Below are positions 1 to 5,970 of a stretch of 6,452 nucleotides of DNA, piece by piece (position 1 is the stretch's first letter; each line of letters opens with the position of its first letter). The translations under genes and the position numbers were made by a program. Below the pieces are notes generated by a model. The model ran no database searches. It worked only from the letters and a program-made list of their open reading frames with translations, and was not told where the DNA came from. Source of the stretch: CAYVSF01 sp046482855. GTDB lineage: Bacteria > Bacteroidota > Bacteroidia > Bacteroidales > UBA12077. The stretch is taken from NCBI GenBank assembly GCA_046482855.1, contig JAWOEH010000196.1, positions 1 through 6,452 of the forward strand, read 5' to 3'.

Positions 1-370
1 CAATCATACTCCAAATATAGAGAACTTATTTGCTGAGAATCAAGTCATTGGATACATTGGTTTTGATCCGACGGCTCCGTCCTTAACCATCGGCAACTAC
101 GTTCAAATTATGATATTGAAGTTGTTTCAGGAATCGGGACACACTCCTATTGTACTGATGGGAGGAGCTACCGGACGCATTGGAGACCCCAGCGGAAAGG
201 ATAAAGAGCGACAGTTGAAAACGGAAGAGGAGCTGGACTCAAATTTAGAATTTCAGTTTCAACAGCTTTCTCAATTTCTCAATTTCTCCTCCGGTAAAAA
301 CAAGGCTCTACTGATAAATAACCTTGACTTTTACCAGGATATGTGGGTGAGATCATCGACATGGGCGTAG
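1..370 (+). pseudogene. tyrS: Tyrosyl-tRNA synthetase, internal N-terminal fragment, truncated at both ends
   Basis: Tyrosyl-tRNA synthetase (class I) joins tyrosine to tRNA-Tyr in the cytoplasm. The frame is open from base 2, so the gene started outside the window. The Rossmann-fold hallmarks are visible in order: YIGFDPTAPSL, the HIGH-box equivalent read as TIGN (codons at 86-97), QIMILKLFQ, and the TyrRS signature GGATGRIGDPSGK (about 160-200). Similarity continues to NNLDFYQDM (about 311-342), where the family normally goes on to a VLxFLRDVGK-like stretch. Here the reading instead runs into seven unrelated residues (VRSSTWA) and a stop at 368-370, because recA sequence in another frame begins there. 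The tRNA-binding part and KMSKS-like loop are absent, so the product cannot be active. GC is about 42%, against about 48% in the recA piece. Family identity is certain. Whether the break is real or a chimeric join is open. Confidence -1.
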
Positions 371-567
371 AAAACAACATCATTAAAAAGAGCGGTTCCT
401 GGTTCAGCTACGGCGAAACCAAACTCGGGCAGGGACGTGAAGCCGTAAAAAGCCTGCTGAAGGACAATCCCGAACTGGCCGAAGAGTTGGAAGCCAAAAT
501 TACCAAAGCTTTAAAAGGCGAACCCGAAGCGGAAACCGCCCCCCAAAAAGAGAAAAAACAACAGTAA
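343..567 (+). pseudogene. recA: RecA recombinase, C-terminal fragment (last ~74 codons)
   Basis: RecA forms filaments on single-stranded DNA and drives homologous recombination and the SOS response. Only the C-terminal end is present: GEIIDMGVE, then IIKKSGSWFSY, then the conserved KLGQGREAVKSLL, a helical DNPELAEELE segment, and a charged tail rich in E, K, Q and A, as is usual for RecA C-termini. Full-length RecA is about 340-350 aa, so roughly 270 N-terminal residues, including the Walker A and B motifs, are missing. GTG at 343 is simply the first recA-like codon after the junction and not a true start. The gene ends in tandem stops (TAATAA, 565-570). The S9 peptidase gene begins 25 bp later and could share the recA transcript in the intact locus. 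The 3' end looks intact, which suggests that everything from here rightward is one natural locus. Confidence -1.
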
Positions 568-592
568 TAAAAGCAACATAAAACACAGAACC

Positions 593-2689
593 ATGAAAAG
601 ACACCTTTTGTTTGTAGCAATGGCAATGGCAACCCTGTTAACCAGCTGTTATGCCCCCGGTGGCAGCAGCTCCGAAGAGGTAGTTGCCAACCCTGTTGAT
701 ACCGTAAACCTCACCTCATCCACCCTTACCCCTGAGGCACTGTGGGCCTTTGGGCGCATCGGAGGCGTTGAGGTATCCCCCGACAAAACCACCCTGCTCT
801 TTAGTGCCTCTTTCTACGATGTGGAGGCCAACACAGGCAACAGCGAGCTATTCATTATACCCGTTGAGGGCGGCGAACCGGAAAACATCGCCCGCACCCG
901 AGGTGGCGAGTACAATGCTCAATGGCGCCCCGACGGACAGAAAATTGGCTACCTGTCGGCCGAATCAGGTGCTATGCAACTGTGGGAAATGAACCCCGAT
1001 GGCACAAAACGCACACAAATCTCCGACATCGAAGGTGGCATCAACGGATTTAAATATGCCCCCGACATGAAGAAGATCCTGTTCACCAAACAGGTAAAGC
1101 TTGACCAATCCACCCTCGATCGTCATCCCGATCTTCCCAAAGCAACAGGACGCGTTGAAACCGACCTGATGTACCGACACTGGGACCAATGGCACGACTA
1201 CAAGTACAGCCACGTGTTTATAGCCGACTACAACGGTACATCCCTATCCAATGCCACCGACATTATGGAAGGCGAGCCCTTCGACAGTCCCCTGGAGCCT
1301 TTTGGCGGCATGGAGCAGATAAACTGGAGCCCCGACAGCAAGCAGATTGTTTATACCTGCAAAAAGCTTTCCGGAAAAGACTATGCGGTATCAACCAATT
1401 CCGACATCTACCTCTACAACCTCGCCTCAAAAGAGACCAAGAACCTGTCCAAAGGCATGATGGGCTACGACAAGGCAGCCGTATTCTCGCCCGATGGCAG
1501 CATGCTGGCCTGGGAAAGCATGGAGCGCGACGGTTACGAGTCCGATAAAAACCGACTGTTCGTCTACACCTTTGCCACTGGCGAAAAGAAGGAATACACA
1601 ACCGATTTCGACCAAAATGTTCACGGGCTTACCTGGAGCGACGACAACCAGTACCTCTATTTTACCTCCGACTACCACGCACGCTTTCAGGCCTATCGCA
1701 TAGCTATTCCCGGTGGCAATATCGAGCAGCTGACCGAAGGTATTCACAACTACCTGTCGGCCATTCCTGTTGGCGACAAACTGATTGGTACCAAGCAGTC
1801 CATGTCCAAACCTACCGAGGTATACTCCGTAAACATGGACACCAAGGAGGAGACACAACTGTCGCACATCAACAAGCACCTGCTGGATCAACTAAAAATG
1901 GGCGAAGTAAAGAAGCGTTGGGTAAAAACGACCGATGGCAAAGAGATGTTGGTATGGGTTATCTATCCACCTAACTTCGATCCTAACAAGAAGTACCCCA
2001 CCCTGCTGTACTGCCAGGGAGGGCCTCAATCGTCTGTTAGCCAATTTTTCTCGTACCGCTGGAACTTCCAGATGATGGCAGCCAACGACTACATCATTGT
2101 AGCTCCTAACCGACGAGGATTGCCATCCTTCGGCCAGGAATGGAACGAGCAAATCAGTGGCGACTATGGCGGCCAAAACATGAAGGACTACCTGACGGCT
2201 ATTGACAATGTAGCCAAAGAACCTTACGTTGATAACGACAACCTGGGAGCCGTTGGTGCCAGTTATGGCGGATTCTCGGTATTCTGGCTGGCAGGGAACC
2301 ACGATGGCCGCTTCGACGCATTCATTGCACACGATGGCATCTTTAACCTGGAAGCGCAGTACCTGGAAACCGAAGAGTTGTTCTTTGCCAACTGGGATCT
2401 TGGCGGACCCTACTGGGACAAAGCCAACAAAGAAACCTACGACAACTCCCCACACCGCTTTGTGGATAAATGGGACACACCCCTGATGGTGGTGCATGGT
2501 GAGCAGGACTTCCGCATTACCTACACCCAAAGCATGGCTGCTTTCAATGCCGCACAAATTCTCGACATTCCCAGCAAATTGCTCTTCTTCCCCGATGAAA
2601 ACCACTGGGTATTAAAACCTCAGAATGGCATCATGTGGCAACGCGAATACTTCAGCTGGCTTGACAAGTGGCTAAAGGATAAGGAATAA
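593..2689 (+). CDS. S9 family serine peptidase, DPP5-like lipoprotein
   Basis: This is a prolyl-oligopeptidase-family (S9) exopeptidase that removes dipeptides or acyl-amino acids from short peptides. The N-terminus is a lipoprotein signal peptide: MKRH, a hydrophobic stretch, and lipobox LLTSC with the lipidated Cys at residue 19, followed by a Ser/Glu-rich linker. Residues ~50-440 form a beta-propeller with repeated PD40/TolB-like motifs (VSPD 61, WRPDG 111, WSPDS 245, FSPDG 298, WSDDN 348). Residues ~450-698 are the alpha/beta hydrolase, with GASYGG carrying nucleophile Ser557, Asp639 in GEQDF and His671 in ENHW. The 82- and 32-residue spacings are close to those I recall for Porphyromonas DPP5, and the ~700-aa length fits. 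It probably sits in the periplasm or outer membrane and feeds peptide uptake. There is no clear Shine-Dalgarno sequence, as is normal in Bacteroidota. A strong terminator follows 21 bp after the stop. The exact specificity (DPP5 versus acylaminoacyl peptidase) is inferred. Confidence -1.
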   Translation: MKRHLLFVAMAMATLLTSCYAPGGSSSEEVVANPVDTVNLTSSTLTPEALWAFGRIGGVEVSPDKTTLLFSASFYDVEANTGNSELFIIPVEGGEPENIARTRGGEYNAQWRPDGQKIGYLSAESGAMQLWEMNPDGTKRTQISDIEGGINGFKYAPDMKKILFTKQVKLDQSTLDRHPDLPKATGRVETDLMYRHWDQWHDYKYSHVFIADYNGTSLSNATDIMEGEPFDSPLEPFGGMEQINWSPDSKQIVYTCKKLSGKDYAVSTNSDIYLYNLASKETKNLSKGMMGYDKAAVFSPDGSMLAWESMERDGYESDKNRLFVYTFATGEKKEYTTDFDQNVHGLTWSDDNQYLYFTSDYHARFQAYRIAIPGGNIEQLTEGIHNYLSAIPVGDKLIGTKQSMSKPTEVYSVNMDTKEETQLSHINKHLLDQLKMGEVKKRWVKTTDGKEMLVWVIYPPNFDPNKKYPTLLYCQGGPQSSVSQFFSYRWNFQMMAANDYIIVAPNRRGLPSFGQEWNEQISGDYGGQNMKDYLTAIDNVAKEPYVDNDNLGAVGASYGGFSVFWLAGNHDGRFDAFIAHDGIFNLEAQYLETEELFFANWDLGGPYWDKANKETYDNSPHRFVDKWDTPLMVVHGEQDFRITYTQSMAAFNAAQILDIPSKLLFFPDENHWVLKPQNGIMWQREYFSWLDKWLKDKE

Positions 2690-2710
2690 AACAAAGAATA
2701 ACGTCATGTC

Positions 2711-2744
2711 AAGCGCCCGAATGTTAGCATTCGGGCGCTTTTTT
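2711..2744 (+). terminator. Intrinsic terminator after the S9 peptidase gene
   Basis: A perfect 13-bp stem (2711-2723 with 2728-2740, core GCGCCCGAATG) around a TTAG loop runs straight into six T residues (2739-2744). An outer inverted repeat TGTCAAG (2707-2713) / CTTGACA (2745-2751) extends the symmetry beyond the T-run. It begins 21 bp after the peptidase stop codon and would end that transcript. Confidence -1.
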
Positions 2745-2815
2745 CTTGACACAAGTCCGATATTTTGGTAACTTCAGCTTTAACTAGTCCTGAAAATGCT
2801 GGTTTTCTTACAAAA

Positions 2816-2856
2816 TTCAAAACCGGCCCCGATTGGGAGCCTTTTGTGGTTTTGAA
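2816..2856. other. Nested hairpin in the intergenic region
   Basis: TTCAAAACC (2816-2824) is perfectly complementary to GGTTTTGAA (2848-2856). Inside it, GGCCCC (2825-2830) pairs with GGG-A-GCC (2835-2841) around a GATT loop, with one bulged A and a six-base asymmetric bulge (2842-2847). It lies in the 182-bp gap between a terminator and the next gene. No T-run follows on the plus strand; on the minus strand the stem is followed by only four T. It could be a leader structure, a weak minus-strand terminator or a chance fold. The rest of the gap (2752-2933) is AT-rich and shows nothing else I can support. Confidence -1.
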
Positions 2857-2933
2857 AAAAGAGCTACTGCATCTTAATTGTTTTAAGAAACAGATATAAT
2901 ATACCGCATTCAGGCCTGGAAAAAGCTCCTAAA

Positions 2934-3338
2934 ATGGAAGATTTTCTACGTTTGCTTGTTCAGCTGTTGGTGATAGGTGCCTTTGCATTTATCTTTCTTA
3001 TCGTCTGGTTTCGCCTCAAACCCTTTGTGTTGCATCGGCGACGAAAATACACTACCCTTGCGCTCAAATTGTCGTACCTCACCTACTTGCTGTTCTACCT
3101 GATCATGCTCCATGCTTATCTGTTCACCTCCCTGTTCGAAACAACTCATCAGGTAACCGACGGGCACATATTAGCCCTGCTTGTAGCCGGCCAAATTCCT
3201 TCACTGGCAGTTCTATTGCGTCGACGCATAAAGCACCATAAATGGCAGTATTACATTCTCTTCTCCATTGTTAACATTGCAGCTACGCTCTATTTCGTCC
3301 TCTTTTATGCCAGCAGTAAAAATTTGTTATTCATTTAG
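2934..3338 (+). CDS. Small four-helix membrane protein, unrecognised
   Basis: I do not recognise this 134-aa protein. It has four hydrophobic segments at about residues 5-28, 43-66, 77-95 and 104-126. Basic clusters follow helix 1 (HRRRK, 34-38) and helix 3 (RRRIKHHK, 96-103), while the loop between helices 2 and 3 is acidic/neutral. The positive-inside rule therefore places both basic loops in the cytoplasm and both termini outside. There is no signal peptide cleavage site and no catalytic motif. The ATG at 2934 is the first in frame, with only a weak purine stretch (GGAAAAAG) upstream. The gene stands alone on its strand after a terminator, and its last 12 bp overlap the 3' end of the convergent miaA. 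It is called real because of length, clean topology and position; function is unknown. Confidence -1.
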   Translation: MEDFLRLLVQLLVIGAFAFIFLIVWFRLKPFVLHRRRKYTTLALKLSYLTYLLFYLIMLHAYLFTSLFETTHQVTDGHILALLVAGQIPSLAVLLRRRIKHHKWQYYILFSIVNIAATLYFVLFYASSKNLLFI

Positions 3339-4256
3339 CCACTGCTCAATTTTGGCCAGCTTCTCCTCCATGGGCATATAGCCATCTAACCAATGAATAT
3401 GAAAGCCCTGGCGCTCCATTCGACGGAACCAGGTCATCTGACGCTTGGCAAATTGATGGATAGCCACTTCCAGCTTTTTGAAAAAAGTTTCATAATCCAT
3501 CTTGCCGGTCAGATACAAGGTAAGGTATTTATACTCCAGCCCGTAATACATCAGCTGTTCGGGCGTAACACCCTGATTCAGCAACGCTTCCACCTCTTCA
3601 ATCATGCCCTCTTTCAGGCGTTGTTTCAAGCGTTCGGTTATCCGCCGGCGGCGCGACTCCCGATCAAACTTCACCCCCACAAGTAAAGGATGCAACTCCG
3701 GAAAGTCACGCGACTCTTCGCCGTATTCGCTCTGATATTTTTCAATCTCTATGGCGCGTATGGCTCGCTTACGGGTATCGATATCGGTAGTGTTATGCAG
3801 TTTCCGATACCGGCTTAATATCTCTTCCAGTTTCTCCATGGGAAGATCTTCCAGTTCCTTACGTAATACAGGATCTACGGGTACTTTAATCAGTTTGTAC
3901 TCGCCTAACACCGACTGTAAATACAACCCACTACCTCCGCAGAGCACCGGAAACTTGCCTCGTGTATGAATATCTTTATAGGCCTCAACAAAATCCTGCT
4001 GATACTCGAACACATTATACTGATATCCTGCAGGCTTGATATCTATCAAGTGATAAGGCACCAACTCGCCATCCAGAAAATATTCATCCAGATCCTTGCC
4101 GGTACCCAGATCCATGCCTTTATATAATTGCCGGGAATCGGCACTAATAATTTCGCCATTAAACTTTCGGGCAGCGTGCACAGCCACCGAGGTTTTCCCT
4201 CCGGCAGTAGCTCCCAAAATGGCCAGTAATGTATATTTTTGCGTCGGTACGTTCAT
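3327..4256 (-). CDS. miaA: tRNA dimethylallyltransferase (MiaA), divergent type
   Basis: MiaA transfers a dimethylallyl group to N6 of adenine 37 in tRNAs that read U-starting codons, which improves codon reading. The 309-aa product matches the usual length. Motifs are P-loop GATAGGKT (residues 15-22), ISADSRQLYKGMDLGTGK (37-54) with the putative catalytic base Asp40, CGGSGLYL (106-113), and near the C-terminus KRQMTWFRR (271-279), the family's RRQxTWFR-like motif. Differences from the commonest bacterial MiaA are GTGKD where GTAKP is typical, GGSG where GGTG is typical, and no clear IHPND motif before the arginine-rich helix (residues 157-168). It may be the second, divergent paralogue found in some Bacteroidota. 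The start (ATG, complement of 4254-4256) gives the normal distance to the P-loop. The gene is divergent from the Yip1/smpB operon and convergent with the small membrane protein. Confidence -1.
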   Translation of the reverse strand: MNVPTQKYTLLAILGATAGGKTSVAVHAARKFNGEIISADSRQLYKGMDLGTGKDLDEYFLDGELVPYHLIDIKPAGYQYNVFEYQQDFVEAYKDIHTRGKFPVLCGGSGLYLQSVLGEYKLIKVPVDPVLRKELEDLPMEKLEEILSRYRKLHNTTDIDTRKRAIRAIEIEKYQSEYGEESRDFPELHPLLVGVKFDRESRRRRITERLKQRLKEGMIEEVEALLNQGVTPEQLMYYGLEYKYLTLYLTGKMDYETFFKKLEVAIHQFAKRQMTWFRRMERQGFHIHWLDGYMPMEEKLAKIEQWLNE

Positions 4257-4262
4257 GGGCTA

Positions 4263-4294
4263 TTTTAATATGTGGTGAATTTCCCCTAAATTTG
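4263..4294 (+). promoter_or_regulatory. Bacteroidota-type promoter for the Yip1-smpB operon
   Basis: TAAATTTG at 4287-4294 matches the Bacteroidota -7 consensus TAnnTTTG exactly. Twenty bases upstream is TTTT (4263-4266), three of four bases of the -33 TTTG box. Transcription would start near 4300, leaving a leader of under 20 nt before ATG 4318. The gap to the divergent miaA is only 61 bp, so the miaA promoter must overlap it; I see no clear minus-strand consensus. Confidence -1.
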
Positions 4295-4303
4295 TCTAAA
4301 ACC

Positions 4304-4310
4304 AAGGAGA
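4304..4310 (+). promoter_or_regulatory. Strong Shine-Dalgarno sequence (AAGGAGA)
   Basis: AAGGAGA ends 7 nt before the ATG at 4318, a near-perfect ribosome binding site. It fixes the start of the Yip1-family gene and stands out because the other genes here have weak or no such site. Confidence -1.
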
Positions 4311-4317
4311 TACGATT

Positions 4318-4899
4318 ATGGACATTGCAAAGTTAACAGATAAAGTAAAGAATATCATTGTTGCCCCCAAAGAAGAGTGGGAAGTAATTGCTACAGCTGT
4401 TGAGGATAAACGCTCCTTGCTGATGAACTACATCCTGCCTCTACTGGCAGTAGCTGTTATAGGGAAATTTATCGGAGCCTCGTCCTATGGCCTGGGACAT
4501 TCGCTGTACGCAGGTTTCATGACGGCCATAGCCTATGCCATTAGCACCTTAGCAGGCCTGTACATTGCAGCTGTGGTGATAAATGAGCTCGCCGAGACCT
4601 TTAACACACAGAAAGACCTGGATGCAGTAATAAAATTGGTGGCTTACTCAGCAACACCTACATTTTTAGCTACCTTTGTAGCCTCATTACACCCCATGTT
4701 ATCCTTTACGGGTCTATTCGGGTTGTATTCCATATACCTGTTTTGGGTGGGGGTTGATCCGTTGTTAAAAACACCGGAGGACAAAAAACTGGGTTACGTA
4801 GTAGTATCGCTGCTGATAGCTATGGCAGCAATATTCATCTTGCAAACCCTGTTCGTATCTATTTTGGTTGCCTCATCGGCAACGTATAGCATTTATTAA
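4318..4899 (+). CDS. Yip1-family (YIP1 domain) membrane protein
   Basis: This 193-aa integral membrane protein fits the bacterial Yip1 domain family. The N-terminal cytoplasmic stretch contains the hallmark IIVAPKEEWEVI (residues 13-24, the typical 'aP.e.we.i' start of these proteins). Five hydrophobic segments follow at about 33-53, 63-90, 104-123, 127-147 and 158-187, with family-typical LVAYSATPTFLA (107-118) in the third and a GVDPLLKTPEDK loop (145-156). The molecular role of bacterial Yip1 proteins is not settled; membrane organisation or trafficking is suggested only by analogy with eukaryotic Yip1. It is the first gene of an operon with smpB, which starts 10 bp after its stop. It carries the only strong ribosome binding site in the window and a good promoter. 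Confidence -1.
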   Translation: MDIAKLTDKVKNIIVAPKEEWEVIATAVEDKRSLLMNYILPLLAVAVIGKFIGASSYGLGHSLYAGFMTAIAYAISTLAGLYIAAVVINELAETFNTQKDLDAVIKLVAYSATPTFLATFVASLHPMLSFTGLFGLYSIYLFWVGVDPLLKTPEDKKLGYVVVSLLIAMAAIFILQTLFVSILVASSATYSIY

Positions 4900-4909
4900 G
4901 AAAAGCTCT

Positions 4910-5365
4910 ATGGCATTTCAGAAAAACATCAACATTAAGAATAAAAAGGTTTACCACAATTATACCTTGCTCGATAAATTTATCGCCGGAATTGTATTGT
5001 CCGGAACCGAAATCAAATCGATACGCCAAGGCAAAGCCAGCCTGGTGGATTCCTATTGTTTCTTTAAAAACAACGAGCTCTTTATTCAAGGTTTCCACGT
5101 TACCGAGTACGAATATGGAACCTATAATAATCATGCCCCAAAACGCTACAAAAAGCTGTTGCTAAAACGTAAAGAGTTGCAGAAACTCGAACGTAAAAGC
5201 CAGGATAAAGGGCAAACCATTGTAGCCACACGCTGCTTTATTAACGACCGCGGGCTTGCGAAAGTAGAGATTGCTCTGGCAAAAGGGAAACAGGAACACG
5301 ACAAACGCGAGGATATTAAACGCAAAGATCTCAAACGAGAGATGGAACGCATACGTAAATTCTGA
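4910..5365 (+). CDS. smpB: SsrA-binding protein SmpB
   Basis: SmpB binds tmRNA (SsrA) and delivers it to ribosomes stalled on broken mRNAs, starting trans-translation and tagging of the unfinished peptide. The 151-aa product matches the family length. Seen in order are the short basic start and NKKVYHNYTLLDKF, the signature GIVLSGTEIKSIRQGKA (27-43) of the OB-fold, SLVDSY (44-49), HAPKRYKKLLLKRKEL (75-90), NDRGLAKVEIALAKGK (112-127) and the basic KQEHDKREDIKRKD run (127-140). The C-terminal tail, which enters the ribosomal decoding centre, ends in basic residues. An upstream in-frame ATG at 4868 was rejected because it lies inside the Yip1 gene and adds non-family residues. The gene begins 10 bp after the Yip1 stop, so the two are probably co-transcribed. 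No ssrA gene is visible in the window. A terminator follows. Confidence -1.
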   Translation: MAFQKNINIKNKKVYHNYTLLDKFIAGIVLSGTEIKSIRQGKASLVDSYCFFKNNELFIQGFHVTEYEYGTYNNHAPKRYKKLLLKRKELQKLERKSQDKGQTIVATRCFINDRGLAKVEIALAKGKQEHDKREDIKRKDLKREMERIRKF

Positions 5366-5403
5366 TACCCATCAGCACAAAAGAATATAGAATTAGCTCA
5401 TCG

Positions 5404-5433
5404 ATGGCCGGAAAAGTTTCCGGTCATTTTTTT
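5404..5433 (+). terminator. Intrinsic terminator after smpB
   Basis: ATGGCCGGAA (5404-5413) pairs with TTCCGGTCAT (5418-5427) around an AAGT tetraloop, with one G-U pair, and runs into seven T residues (5427-5433). It lies 38 bp after the smpB stop and would end the Yip1-smpB transcript. Confidence -1.
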
Positions 5434-5528
5434 GTGGGTAACAGAAAGATCTAACCTCCAAACTTCTGGTAAAAACCGCACTCGCACACAAAGGTCTTTG
5501 GCCATAAAAGAACAAAAAACCTCCTAAT
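5434..5528. other. Non-coding spacer before the repeat array
   Basis: This 95-bp unique stretch holds no gene. The only notable point is CACACAAAGG at 5485-5494, a ten-base match to the right arm of the inverted repeat in repeat copy 1 (5603-5612). The array's motif family may therefore extend slightly into this flank, or the match may be chance. Confidence -1.
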
Positions 5529-5534
5529 GAATCA

Positions 5535-5623
5535 CTTCGTGGTACTTTGTGTTTCCTTCGTGAAACGCTGTGTAACTACTTTTAAAAATGGCATCACAAT
5601 GTCACACAAAGGAATGCACGAAG
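5535..5623. repeat. CTTCGTG/CTTTGTG inverted repeat in the head of copy 1
   Basis: CTTCGTG (5535-5541) and CTTTGTGT (5545-5552) are mirrored by ACACAAAG (5604-5611) and CACGAAG (5617-5623), giving a two-block imperfect inverted repeat around ~50 bp. A second CTTCGTG lies at 5556-5562. CACGAAG/CACAAAG-rich motifs are, from memory, common in interspersed intergenic repeats of Bacteroidota and other phyla. In copy 2 three substitutions hit the arms, so the pairing is degraded there. Confidence -1.
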
Positions 5624-5847
5624 TTTCACTACGACTTTTGCAATTACACCCGCTATTGTGCGTAGTAAAAGAGTTGACTTTTCAAGAAGCCAGAAAGAAC
5701 GGAATAATTAAAATAAATCACACACTAAAGAGAGCAATTGATTTTCCTCACACCCCTGTCTGAACGTGAGGCTTGCAGGATATAGAAATATGGCTGCGGC
5801 AAACAGCATTTGAAAAAAACAGCCCCTGTAAGGGCCGCAAGCGAAAG

Positions 5848-5866
5848 CACAGGGCAACGCCCTGTG
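5848..5866. repeat. GC-rich hairpin in copy 1
   Basis: CACAGGGC (5848-5855), loop AAC, GCCCTGTG (5859-5866) form a perfect 8-bp stem. It is preserved in copy 2 at 6290-6308. There is no T-run after it, so it is not an intrinsic terminator. The style resembles bacterial REP-like palindromes. Confidence -1.
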
Positions 5867-5970
5867 GAACAACCCGCACAGCCCAATCGCTTCAACTACC
5901 GAGGTTGCCAAATTTCAGCTACTGCATGAAGCGAAATAGAAAAAATGGATTGTATGGAAGGCAGTAAAGA

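Larger units (their letters stand above)
5529..5970. repeat. 442-bp tandem repeat, copy 1 (outermost)
   Basis: This is the first full copy of a direct tandem repeat with a unit of exactly 442 bp. The left edge is set by GAATCACTTCGTGG at 5529, which recurs at 5971 and 6413; the base before it (5528) no longer matches. It differs from copy 2 by eye at 11 sites (5551, 5555, 5560, 5572, 5592, 5612, 5617, 5623, 5636, 5763, 5823), all substitutions with no gaps, about 97.5% identity. Nine of the 11 fall in 5551-5636. Short reading frames exist on both strands, but their codon changes between copies are mostly non-synonymous, so I do not call them genes. No transposase, terminal inverted repeats or target-site duplication were seen. 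Confidence -1.

Noticed and set aside
343..567. A stand-alone small gene starting at GTG 343
   Set aside because: The product is plainly the RecA C-terminus; the GTG is an internal codon just after the junction.
1892..2605. A 237-residue minus-strand open frame
   Set aside because: It is a shadow of the peptidase gene, which has an intact catalytic triad and signal peptide on the plus strand.
2860..2872. AGCTACTGCAT shared with the repeat unit (near 5917 and 6359)
   Set aside because: An 11-base match without flanking similarity is compatible with chance over this length.
2878..2900. TTGTTT...TATAAT promoter ahead of the 134-aa gene
   Set aside because: The spacing is only 11 bp and the style is not that of the Bacteroidota -33/-7 promoter; in an AT-rich gap TATAAT is expected by chance.
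4868..4909. Longer smpB start at ATG 4868
   Set aside because: It lies inside the Yip1-family gene and adds 14 residues not seen in SmpB; ATG 4910 gives the family length and N-terminus.
5366..5528. tmRNA (ssrA) gene next to smpB
   Set aside because: No tRNA-like acceptor end or tag-encoding frame is visible; the only structure is the terminator at 5404-5433.
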